From the NCBI GenBank assembly GCA_002104935.1, contig MCGT01000056.1:1-64000 (forward strand): a stretch of DNA of 64,000 bases, given 5' to 3'. Position numbers and translations under genes: made by a program. How positions within the stretch are numbered: the stretch's first letter is position 1; each line of letters opens with the position of its first letter. The notes below the pieces were generated by a model. It saw nothing but the letters and a program-made list of their open reading frames with translations, searched no databases and was not told where the DNA came from. Of this stretch, positions 22,549-31,467 are shown piece by piece. Source of the DNA: Hesseltinella vesiculosa. Its lineage: Eukaryota; Mucoromycota; Mucoromycetes; Mucorales; Cunninghamellaceae.

Positions 22549-23658
22549 CTAGAGCTTCTCCTCCTTGCTCAAACAACGATCAAAAAAGGTGAGGGAGTAC
22601 CGGATCCATCCTTGGTAATCTCTTGGTGTCACAGAGAGAGCAGCCTCGCGGATTCTTGGGGCCAAAGAGTCTTGATTGTCCAAGGGGGACCGGCGCACAC
22701 CTGCCTTGATTTTGGCCCAACATTCTTCAATCGGGTTGAGGAATGGGCTGTAGGGCGGTAGGAACATTGGTTTAAATCCATGGTTCGTGATGACAGCTTT
22801 GACAGTGTCGTTGTTGTGGATGGTAGCATTGTCCATGATGACGTAACGCCCGCGGATGCCATCATTTTCCAGGCACGTCATAACGTTGTCGATGAAGGCT
22901 ATGAAAAACACACGGTTTGGAATAAGTGAGACCAAAAAGTAGTGTTTTTATTCTCGAGAATGAGATTCGGAAAAGAAGAGAGGTTGTAATAGAAGTTGAG
23001 AATTTATAGGGGAGACGGAGATTGCAATCTGAGATGATGAATGGGATGAGAGGACCGATAATGTGAGACGTGCCAATAAATGAGTGATACCTTTTTTTTT
23101 TTTTTTTTTTTTTTGTATTTAACAAAGGCCAAAAAATCTTCTGTCCTTGTGCCGGCTTTTGCCTTCGCCTTCTTGCCCTTCATGTCAGTTGTTGTAGAAA
23201 CGGTTGGCTTGCGCAGGGTGAGGTTGACAATGCCAAGCTCGCAAATTGCCCCAAGGATGGTGATGTTTGGACCTTTGGATGCCGCAACCTTGACTTTGGG
23301 AGTTTCACCACGGGGCGCCCAGCCAAACCCACGGCGCAGGTGAAGATTGAAACCAGCTTCGTCCAAGAAAACGCAGCTGGTCGAAAAATCGAAGTCCTTG
23401 AGAGCTCTCCATTCCAAGATCTTGTCATGTCGGAGCTGAATGGTCCTTGGTGAAAATCTTGCTTCAGAGAAAAGCTGCACCTTTTTCAAAGTAAGCATGC
23501 AGTGCGAGCGAAGGTGGTTACGCAGGCCAGACGCAGAGATTGCCATCGAGGCAAACTTTTCTTCCAAGGCAAATTTCGCCTCCGCCAAAGTGTGGGTGGG
23601 GTCATCATCAAAAAAGGCAACAAGAAAGTCTGTGTGCTCTTGAAATAGAATCTGGCAT
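22549..23658 (-). pseudogene. IS630/Tc1-like transposase, 5'-truncated catalytic part
   Basis: The frame contains a full DDE triad: FLDEAGFN, YVIMDNATIHNNDTV and FLPPYSPFLNPIEECW. It starts mid-protein (ILFQEHTDFLVAFFDDD) where LINE sequence abuts at about 23659, so the helix-turn-helix half is missing. An intron of about 200 bp with a T22 run (23090-23114 on the plus strand) separates AFVKYK from AFIDNVMTC; its acceptor is CATAG near 22903. The C-terminus ends at KEEKL. The catalytic part looks intact, but without the DNA-binding end it is unlikely to mobilise itself. Known function of the family is cut-and-paste transposition at TA. Confidence 0.75.
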
Positions 23659-24540
23659 GTAGCCAGAGTAACGGCTCTTTCGACAGTGTACCTACAATCC
23701 ATCCGTCGACAAGTCATAGATTTTGTTTGGGACAAGCAACATCGGCTGAAGGACGACGCGGCCTGCCTGCCCAAGCTGGAAGGAGGCCTTGGTCTGATCA
23801 ACCCAATCCACCAAGCCCTGGCCTTACGATCCTTTGTTGGTCGACGCATCATTGGTAATGTGGCCAGTGACTTATTTGCCCAACGGGCCTCCGGAATGAT
23901 AGATTCTCTTCGCGGTCCCCCTCGCTCAGGATGCCTGCGCAACACAAAAGAGGCCATCATCGCAATCGACAACAACCCCGGCCTTTCCTGGTCCATGACT
24001 ACAAGTGAAATCCGGTGCCTCCTATCCACGACCAACAAAGCGGAACTCTACCCGACCAGGCAGCCCTACCAAGTCCATGCTATCCACCGCCTTCAGCCGT
24101 CACGGTGGGGCTGGCTCTGGAAACACCCAGCCCTCCCCAAAGTCAAGGAAGTGTGTTGACGTGTCCTTCACGGCAAAGTCCCCACGGCCAAGATCCGATC
24201 CAGATGGACAAGTGACGTGTCACCCACTTGTGCCCATTGCAAGGAGTCAATAGAAGACAGCCTACACATGTTATTCCTATGCCCTGTCAAGCTGCGCTTC
24301 TGGCAAGCCTACCTTGGTTTGCAGCCTTTGTCATCACAAGTCAACCAAACAGCACCGTTCCCAGCTTTGATGTTCCTAGAGAAAGCCTCCCGACCCACCT
24401 TGGCCCGATTCGGTCGCATTTTATACGTCCTCTGGCTGGCCCACTGGGCGTATGAACGAGATCAAGTCCCCATGGAACCTCTGCTATGGTTAGCTCGCTA
24501 CCACAGCACTGTTACCCGCCCTCGCCACCACCAGAAATAG
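23659..24540 (+). pseudogene. LINE fragment: C-terminal end of a non-LTR reverse transcriptase
   Basis: The translation begins in the part after the RT thumb (YLQSIRRQVIDFVWD, then LEGGLGLINPIHQALALRSF). It runs through the zf-RVT-type Cys/His region (CAHCKESIEDSLHMLFLCPVK, the first 15 residues being the metal-binding part) to a stop at 24538-24540. A TGA interrupts it at about 24158, where relatives have Trp (KEV-C-stop-RVLHGKVPT). The 5' end is cut by, or cut into, the transposase at about 23659. Non-functional copy. Confidence 0.8.
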
Positions 24541-24780
24541 ACCGTTTGCTCTGTCCTACACAGTATCATATACTGTCAGAGTTCGACTCACCTCACTGTA
24601 TGCTTCATCACTCCTCGTCGAACGCTCCGCTTGCGACCAATAAAAAAATGGCAAGAAGCGTTCGACATCGTTCGACTTGCCTTTTTTTTTTTTTTTTTGG
24701 TTGCAAGCAGAGCGCTTCCAGAGCGAAATCGCATCTTCCTAAATTTGTTTGTCTCTCTCAATCTCTTCGAAAATTCGCAT
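24541..24780. other. Gap, no gene seen
   Basis: This follows the LINE stop. It contains two near copies of a short word related to GTTCGACTTGCC/GTTCGACTCACC and a T18 run. No supported feature. Confidence 0.35.
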
Positions 24781-25150
24781 GGACATTCAACTTGTATTAG
24801 AAAAGGGAAGAGACGAAGAAACGCAGCAGCGACCGTCAACCCAACAGAAAAGACATTTCAACCGATATTCGAAAAAAATTAAACACGAAGTCCTTCTTGA
24901 AGCAATCCATAATCAGGGCAAGAAATCAATTGCAAAGATTGCAGCGAAGCATAGCGTGCACCGACGCGTTGCACAACGTTGGATGAAGGAGTTGTGTCAG
25001 CCCCCTGTCTGCAGTCCTCCGAAGCCTAAAATCAAGGCACCTCCAATGGAATCTATGATATTTACATTTGGTCGACAAATGGAGGATGAAGCACGGCCAC
25101 ATATTCTAGCCCGCATGAAAATAATAATCAGCTTACCCTTGGATATTTGA
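24781..25150 (+). pseudogene. Helix-turn-helix N-terminus of an IS630-like transposase (tentative)
   Basis: The open frame starts MDIQLVLEKGRDEETQ and has a helix-turn-helix-like stretch: IKHEVLLEAIHNQ, SIAKIAAKHSVHRR, VAQRWMKEL. This resembles the DNA-binding part of the remnant at 3779-4527 (AAKYG...RTAQRWVEAF). No catalytic domain follows in frame. The catalytic fragment at 25952-26208 lies in the right orientation 800 bp downstream, so the two may be the ends of one copy interrupted by other insertions. That link is inference. Confidence 0.45.
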
Positions 25151-25322
25151 TGCAGAGACTTGAAGCAATGCAATTGGTAGAATTAGCAAGCGAGGAATTA
25201 AGTTTTGAATTTATTTTTTCCTTTTTGTTGCACGCAGTGTTGTTGCCAAAAAGAACGTATATAAGAATCATGATGAAACCGACTGCAGCTCTTTCATTCA
25301 ATTCAAATTGTCTTGTCTTAAA

Positions 25323-25607
25323 ATGCCTACCACTAAATATGATCTTGGTTATGAAAATCCTGCTATCTTTAAGATATATGATTTCATGGGCGTATCTGAT
25401 TCCCAATCAGCTTCACCCTCTTTGGAGATTGAAGAACCTGCTTTTGCCAGAATTGACTATCGACAATCGCGCAAGGACCAACGCATGCTGAGCGCAATGC
25501 AGCGGTGCAAGATTTGGATAAGCGTGTACCAGTTCGATATGTCGTACACAGACACGGGAAAATGCGTGAATGCTTCGCGTAGCAGTGTAAAATACGAGCA
25601 TAAGTGA
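25323..25607 (+). CDS. Hypothetical 94-residue protein
   Basis: The frame starts MPTTKYDLGYENPAIFKIYD and ends at YEHK. A TATA-like GTATATAAG lies about 60 bp upstream (25257-25265). The composition is protein-like (acidic, aromatic, few repeats), with no motif I know, no signal peptide and no membrane helix. It sits inside transposon debris, so it may be a transposon-borne reading frame or a chance one. Confidence 0.3.
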   Translation: MPTTKYDLGYENPAIFKIYDFMGVSDSQSASPSLEIEEPAFARIDYRQSRKDQRMLSAMQRCKIWISVYQFDMSYTDTGKCVNASRSSVKYEHK

Positions 25608-25780
25608 GATGATCATCTACTAAACAAAACAGAAAAGATCGCAGTTCACACCAGTCAATGGTTCTCGAGCACCATTGACTCACAAAAAATGAGCATCGGT
25701 TAATCCAGCAGCAATTGGATTGTCGACATTCGGACTCCGTCCGATGTCACTTTATTATTTAGTTTTACGACTTTACTTAT

Positions 25781-25852
25781 CTTTTTTTCTTCTTCTTCAT
25801 CTGAATACTCAATAAAATCTCACCCTTTGGTCCGATCATTGACGTATTCTAC
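25781..25852 (+). repeat. Solo 3' end of the LINE family at 31400-42920
   Basis: This 72-bp stretch, from CTTCTTCTTCATCTGAATAC to CATTGACGTATTCTAC, recurs at 42850-42919 as the 3' end of the long LINE, with only small differences. It is most simply a severely 5'-truncated LINE insertion. Just upstream a perfect 6-bp hairpin, TCGGAC-TCC-GTCCGA, lies at about 25733. Confidence 0.6.
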
Positions 25853-25951
25853 AAGCAGTTGCCATAAATATGCAAGGATATTTGATGGCAACCCACCCTA
25901 CGACTTGCTGGAGCAGCTTGGTGTTGCAGCGATGGCTGAAATAATCAATTT

Positions 25952-26208
25952 GTCAAGCTGTCATCACGAACCATGGATTGAAACCAATGTTCCTACCGCC
26001 CTACAGCCCATTCCTCAATCTGATTGAAGAATGTTGGGCCAAAATCAAGACAGGTGTGCGCCGGTCCCCCTTGGACAATCAAGACTCTTCGGCCCCAAGA
26101 ATCCGCGAGGCTGCTCTCTCTGTGACACCAAGGGGTTGCCTTTAAGGATGGATCCGGCACTCCCTCACCTTTTTTGATTGTTGTTTGAGCAAGGAGGAGA
26201 AGCTCTAG
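25952..26208 (+). pseudogene. Transposase C-terminal fragment, inverted partner of 22549-22800
   Basis: The translation VITNHGLKPMFLPPYSPFLN, then IEECWAKIKTGVRRS, to KEEKL matches the C-terminus of the copy at 22549-23658 almost residue for residue. A TAA interrupts it near 26143, and nothing upstream supplies the rest of the DDE domain. It is a dead fragment reading outward toward the right terminus. Confidence 0.75.
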
Positions 26209-26214
26209 TCCCTG

Positions 26215-26520
26215 CACCTCTTTTTTTTTTTTTTGCGTGCACTGGAGATCTGGTTTGCGTGAGGGGAGACTTGGTTTGCGGGTGGTTTGCGGGAGTCGAA
26301 TGGTTAAGCGTTGATGTTGTTGTATCTGCTAATTTGGAGAATGAGCGTATGTTAGTCACAAGTAAGCATGTAATACAATACAAAGAGAACGGGCGCAGCC
26401 GCAAATTGATAGATTGGGCTATCAACTATTGTCGAAATGAGGAAGTCTGGTTTGCGTGACTGGAGAACCAGATTCACGTGCAATGGAAATGCTTTTGGCG
26501 TGCAATCAAATTTATTTTGC
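26215..26520. repeat. Right transposon terminus (inverted copy of 22290-22548)
   Basis: Read on the minus strand, it contains CAGGCAAAATAAATTTG at its outer end, then CACGTGAATCTGGTT, CACGCAAACCAGA and AGATCTCCAGTGCACGCAA. The left terminus has the same order. About 150 bp of other sequence (26300-26440) interrupts the repeat. The outer 9 bp overlap the last codons of the UspA gene. Confidence 0.7.
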
Positions 26521-27774
26521 CTGTTCTATAGTGTGGCTGTTATTACTTTCGCTAAGTGGTGGAGGCATCTGTACTCGCTTTTGTTGCATTTCTTTTTTTA
26601 TCTTTGACTTAACAACCGCAACAGGCACAGAGGACTTGTGCACCAAATACGTTGAGATCGAACCCATCAATAACCTGAATTTTGAAAACACAAATTATCG
26701 GACGGCCATTTCAGGTATTCCGGTCTGCGTGATTTACCCTTTCACTGTTCCTCTACCACGACACCCGCACACAACCATAGTAGGACTATGTTGACGAATC
26801 TATCATAACTGTTGTCAATGCTGTATGTTCACTGAAAGTGGTAACCTACCATCTGCTTTAACGCCTCTTTAACTCGACCAACGGCGGCGCAGCATGTAAG
26901 CTTGATGTCGTAAAGCATCATTCTCGAGAGTCGCTTTTTCGCTTCGTCGATTAGCACGTTCAAAGTCAGTTGAAGCTACAAAACTCTGTTAGTGAGATCA
27001 ATAACACCGCTTTTTTTGTTTTACCGATTCTTCCAGCGAAGCTACTGACTCCCTAATGTCTAAATTATCTTCTCCGTTTGACACTGCAACAATAAGCAAC
27101 TCATCGTGATCACGAAGCATCGTGCCCATAGCCCACTCCATGGCATATAAGCTTTCATGGCTAAAATCACACAAAATCATGTACTTATGTTTGTACTTTC
27201 GGTCTGTATCAATCTCTATTAGGTCTGTTGTGTAGATACTTTTTCGGATTTGATTTCCTTGCGAACCAGCACCATAAATAAACGATATTGCTTTTCGGTC
27301 TGTTTCATATGTTTGCTGTTCTGCGGATGAATCACCAAAACAGAGTAATGTACGAAGTTTGGGGTCATGGAGGATTGACGGCTTACATTGTACGTCTATG
27401 ATGGCAGATGCTGTGCTGTATATGGGATCACTGTCAAATCCGATACGTCTGTTGGCCTCTGTAATCCTTTTCAGTGTTTCGTCCTCACTATCAGAAGCTC
27501 CTTCATCCTCTTCTGCTCTTCTGCTATTCCATTGTAGAACTTCCATGTCGTTCCAAAGTAGGTCCAGCTGTGTTGTTCCATGACGTAGATATTTCACTGA
27601 GGACTGCTCTGATGCTGATGCTGAGCTGCACTTAGTATGAGACAAATGTTCAACGGTTTCTTGAAGCTTCGCTTGTAGCATAGTGTTCACTAATATGTGT
27701 CCCACTGGCTCTTCCACTGTCAACGGTATATAATCCGCATTTCCTTTTTTTTCTTGGTGCTCAGAATTGCTCAT
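26512..27774 (-). CDS. Universal stress protein (UspA) domain protein, 366 aa
   Basis: Four exons (27774-27025, 26975-26850, 26799-26738, 26674-26512) join in phase. The C-terminal 160 residues form a UspA fold: YMILCDFSHESLYAMEWAMG, LNVLIDEAKKRLS, MVVCGCRGRGTVKG and GSISTYLVHKSSVPVAVVK. The G-x-R-G-x-G...G-S pattern is the ATP-binding loop of the family. The N-terminal 200 residues are acidic and Ser-rich with no known domain. Fungal proteins of this kind are poorly studied, so I infer only nucleotide binding. The final codons and the TAA stop lie in sequence identical to a transposon terminus, so the insertion reshaped the 3' end. The first intron donor is GTAAAA. Confidence 0.85.
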
Positions 27775-28313
27775 CAAAATTCAAAATCATGTGGATACAC
27801 CACTCTATTCGAAAAAAAAAAATGTTTGTGAACACTGCAAAAAAACTCCCATTCGGACTTTTCTTTTTTTTCCTTGCCATGTCACGTGTTTTTTGGCTTT
27901 TGTTGCACAGCTACGTTTTGCTGGCACGCGAAAAAAAATAAACTATTCATACTATTGTTTTGTATATTCTTATTTTTTTTAATAATTCATTTATTCAAAG
28001 GCATAAAAACATACGGTAACTGGCGTCAGTAACCATATACTATAGTGTGTCCTGCATTGATCAGATTGGGATTACATTTTCGTAGGTGATAGTATCGATA
28101 TTTGGGCCTCCCACGCTGTTGTTGTTGCTGTCTGCGTCCATGACGTATCGTTGAAGATGCATGTGAAGTGTTGTCTCCACAGAATCAGCATTCCCCAAGC
28201 AACTTTGGTCAATAGCTCGTTGTCCACCTGGTATGGGGCCCAGATGGCTTTGGAGATATTAGATTGGTTTTGTATATTCTTAGGCTGTTCATGATTGTCT
28301 TAGTTTCATAGGC
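27775..28313. other. Gap with possible LINE tail and a coding-like remnant
   Basis: 27775-28000 is A/T-rich promoter sequence of the UspA gene. On the minus strand at about 28025-28140 a short frame reads GRPKYRYYHLRKCNPN, ending at a stop, which looks protein-like but matches nothing I know. The rest lies downstream of the LINE fragment and could be its 3' region. Confidence 0.3.
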
Positions 28314-29195
28314 TTAAGTGATGGGGACTGTTGTTTTGGGTATGGCTGGCATGGATATCAGGAGGGGTAACCAGATCTCGGGCTCCAATGGTGTTTGTTC
28401 AAAGACATGGGCCCAGTGGGCCTTCCACACCCAGTACATGATACTGCCTAGAGTGATTTTGCTAGTCTCATCGGTTTTGCGTCTGGCGAAAATGGACTCT
28501 AGATGTTCGGTGGCCAGGATGTTGGGGGTCTGTAAGGTGTCTACCGCTGCTTGCCAAAGCTGTTTTTTGATGGGTCACAAAAAGAGCATGTGTTGCGTGT
28601 TCTCTATTGTGGGTTCTCTACAGTGATTGCACCAAGGCTTGATGCTATTCTTGTCCCATCGTGAGCGGACTAGGTTTGTAGGAACTTTATCATGTAGGAC
28701 TCGCCACCAGACTTCCTTGGTTTTAGGGTCTATTCGTCTTTTCCAGAAGGCAGTCCACCAGCTAGCATTTAGCCTATGTATGATGTGTGGCACGAAAGGG
28801 ATTGTTGTCGGGTGAATGTCGTTTTTGGTCTTGGACTGGATAGCTAGGCGTGTTTCCTTGGTCGAGCCTTGCACGTAGCTGTTTGGGTCTATATTGCTAG
28901 TGAGTCTCTGGTGGCGGTTGATCAGCCACAGGGGAGGGTGCTTGGATTGAGAAATTGTCATTCCTGTGTTCAAGATGTTCTTGGGGTCCAAAGATCGGCT
29001 GGCAGGAAGGCCACCTGACAGGGCCATAGCAATCTTCCGAATTTTTGGGTCTTTGGTATTCAGGTTGATCAAGCGGTTGACCAGGGGGGCTTGTAGGGCT
29101 ATTGCCTACGTGCCTATGTCCAGCAGACCTAGACCACCTTCTGTTCTTGGTAAGCACAGGACAGCGTGTTGGATGACAGGTTGTTTCCCCCATTG
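28314..29195 (-). pseudogene. LINE fragment: C-terminal end of a reverse transcriptase ORF
   Basis: The translation starts within the conserved EGGLGLLDIGT segment and goes through WWRVLHDKVPTNL and the Cys/His cluster CNHCREPTIENTQHMLFL to SIMYWVWKAHWAHVFEQ, ending at 28314. Two stops break it, one after LLDIGT and one where relatives have FLCP near 28585. It is related to, but clearly diverged from, the fragment at 23659-24540. Its 5' end abuts a host-like exon at about 29195. Confidence 0.78.
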
Positions 29196-29590
29196 ATTTC
29201 ACTTCACCGTATCCCAGGCTGGAAGAAAAATTGTTGTTCGTCAAAGTTGTTATAATGCAATCAGGCGTTCGGTTTGCCAGCGAAGATGATCGCTTGTTCG
29301 CAGTGACAGTCGCCGACCTGAAGTAGACATGATGGTCAATAAAAAAATCGACCAGAATCAGCAATAATAGCTTACCATCGTATCTGGGTATTTTTCACAT
29401 CATCATCAAATAGCGGTTGCAAAGCTGGGTTTAAGTATCGCGAGCAATAGTCGTTTTCTGATATATCACTCATAATGGCGTCCAAGGGTAGACACAGGCA
29501 CCTAAAAACACGTCAAACATGATATTAGGCAGGCAATTAACGCTGTACTCAAGACTTACAATTGATGGATCGACATAATAATTTTTTATC
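29196..29590 (-). pseudogene. Truncated gene with a PD-(D/E)xK-like segment (RPD...GEVK family)
   Basis: Spliced reading gives LDAIMSDISENDYCSRYLNP, then LFDDDVKN, then, after a GTAAGC...TTCAG intron, NRTPDCII and, after or within a further possible intron, GYGEVKSM. The pattern P-D...G-E-V-K is that of a large uncharacterised gene family I recall from mucoralean genomes, and it resembles the D...ExK core of PD-(D/E)xK nucleases. The coding sequence stops abruptly at the LINE boundary after GEVKSMG, so the gene is broken. Upstream coding extends to at least 29590. Function unknown. Confidence 0.5.
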
Positions 29591-29607
29591 CAGAACATTG
29601 GCTGGAT

Positions 29608-29905
29608 TTAATAGACCCGTATTTTGCGTACACGCTTCCAATCTGTTTGTGGTTCCAGCGGGAATCCTATAGTCTTGAGGTGTTGACGGGATGGGATCTT
29701 TTCATGGAGCAGTCTCCTACAGATAGTAATAGCCTTGGATGAACCTGGTAGACTCCAGATGGCCAGCCAATCCTTTGGGCGTTGTAAAGCTCTCGATGGT
29801 TTATCTTTCTTGGAGGGAGTACGAATCGAATGTCCAGCAGCAAAAAATCTTTTTTTACAAAATTGGTAACCAAGGGGTAATCCCCACCACAGGACCAAAA
29901 GCCTT
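29608..29905 (-). pseudogene. Short LINE fragment (zf-RVT region)
   Basis: The frame contains DWLAIWSLPGSSKAITICRR, then LLHEKIPSRQHLKTIGF. This fits the start of the zf-RVT region that follows the reverse transcriptase in LINEs. The sequence ends in frame at 29608 without the Cys/His part. A different subfamily from the neighbouring pieces. Confidence 0.5.
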
Positions 29906-30289
29906 TTCTATGGCTTCGTACATTTCCCCCGCCGTGATATAATACTTCGTAGGTAGTTCCATGATCACATTATCCTGATCGAGAGCCGCTTGTAAGATCT
30001 TTTCAGCCTTGTAGATCGTCCGTCACACGTGCCTTTTTTTTTTTTTTTTTGAAGGCATAACACTCTGGTTTCTTACATTATGGGGCTACCCCACTGTATC
30101 CAAGCCAGAAGGCGACAGGGCTGGCGTCAACCACCCCGGAAAAGCGTTGTTGTTTAAAAAGGGACAATGGAACACACTCAGTGAACCAACTACCCCGGGA
30201 AAAAAAAGAGAGAGAGCAGGACAGGGAGCTTGGGGTTGGCGTCAGAAACACACCAACCAGAGAACAGGCTTTGTCTTCAAGACTTGTTT
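29906..30289. other. Gap in transposon debris, no gene seen
   Basis: This contains a T18 run near 30033-30050 and two GTCAACCACCCCGG / GAACCAACTACCCCGG-like words about 60 bp apart. No reading frame with recognisable homology. Confidence 0.35.
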
Positions 30290-30891
30290 ACATTTTGGCT
30301 TGTGTATTTGAGAAGTTGAGAATCATACGCGCCTTTAGGCCCACTTCTTCAAAGAGTGTAGTGTACGTCTGGCCAGAATCTCCAAAAAAAAAACCATCCT
30401 TTGGGGTTGGTGCGTCCGTAGCTTTCGTGAATTTCAAAACTGAGCTCGCTTTGAGCACACTTGCATAGGAGATGCGATTCGGATCACCCGATGACATGAC
30501 AAGACGTTGAGATCGCAATCGAATGTTGTTGTTTTTGTAGGGTCAAAAGAAAAAAAAAAAAAAAACTCGCGTAAAGGATTTGCCGATTATAGAAGCGAAA
30601 GAGAGTGTGACAGAGGATTCCTTTTTTTTGGGTGCCTATTTGGTCTGCCATGGCGTCGTAGACTTTCCAGTGTTGTTCAAACAGCTGTTCCGGGAACTCA
30701 AAGAGGACAGTACCCTCGTAGAGCTCGTTCTTCATCAAACTGACTGCGCGGAGATCATCCATTTGTCTTGGATATCCGCTGTTTCGTATATTACTTTGTC
30801 GGTTTCTTCGCCCGTCAGGAATTGGCGACTTGCCGTCCTCCTTGGCACCTAGCACGATGTCCCTGTAGCTCAGGGCTATTTTTTTTGTCAT
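30290..30891 (-). pseudogene. LINE ORF1 (Gag-like) fragment
   Basis: The frame from 30891 reads LSYRDIVLGAKEDGK, then NELYEGTVLFEFPEQLFEQH and YDAMADQIGTQKKG. This parallels the ORF1 protein at 31468 (LLPDTVIFEFQSKDFEHYTD, DKIGPLAGNG). A further piece, MSSGDPNRISYASVLKASSV, lies at 30290-30500, separated by an A/T run. It is an incomplete copy of the same kind of LINE in opposite orientation. Confidence 0.6.
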
Positions 30892-31240
30892 TAGACGTTT
30901 GGATTTGTTCCGTTTGTTTAAACGGTTCCTCAGAGCTGTGTCTTCCTTCTCTCTCTTTTTTTTTTTTTGATGTGTTTTGGCATTTTTGTTGGTTTGTTTG
31001 CTGTCTGTGATTGGTAAAAAATTTCCGATGTAATTAAACGGTTCCTTAGAGGAAAGAAGTGTTTGACAGAGGATTCTGATGTCTTGTCATGCCATGATAA
31101 ACCCTGTGTAGAGGTCAGATCAGTCCATGCTGTCATATCTAAAGGTATTCAACTAACTGTAGCCAAAGGTGGACAGGAAAAGCTTCCTGCCTGCCGAAAT
31201 GGTGATTGGGAGTTGTGGAAAACTTGAAGCCAGTGGAGGC
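30892..31240. other. LINE-adjacent gap, no gene seen
   Basis: T-rich runs and the word TTAAACGGTTCCT, which occurs twice (about 30918 and 31033). No supported coding sequence. It probably includes the 5' untranslated part of the ORF1 fragment on the minus strand. Confidence 0.35.
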
Positions 31241-31393
31241 TGTGGAGATGAGATTCGAAGTGGTTTGTTTAATATGATTGGAAAATCAGTAGAGGGAAGA
31301 AGAGAAAAATCATAACAGATTCCTCTGACTGTGACTAATAAATATTGTGTTACGGAGAGGCTCTTTCGCTTAAAATTCTCGGCCCAAGCGACA
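31241..31393 (-). repeat. Solo LTR related to the 35627 chromovirus
   Basis: Read on the minus strand, it starts TGTCGCTTGGGCC, contains GTAACACAATATTTATTAGT, TCTGTTATGATT and CCACTTCGAATCTC, and ends CCACA. The full element's LTR has the same blocks in the same order, including TGT...ACA ends. The copy is diverged and 153 bp long. No matching target duplication was found (GAGGC before, GTTTA after). Confidence 0.7.
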
Positions 31394-31467
31394 GTTTATT
31401 ACACTAAACACACATCCATCCAACCATCCATCGAGGTCCATCCATCCATCTGTGTTAAGTATCCATC

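Noticed and set aside
26456..26794. Plus-strand open frame of 112 codons
   Set aside because: It lies antisense to the last two exons of the UspA gene, which have clear family motifs and in-phase splice joins.
26738..26849. UspA gene truncated by the transposon
   Set aside because: First reading suggested loss of the C-terminus, but an acceptor at GATAG near 26800 restores MVVCGCRGRGTVKG and the rest of the domain.
31405..31455. CATC/CATCC repeat as an independent microsatellite
   Set aside because: It sits exactly at the start of the LINE and is better explained as its leader.
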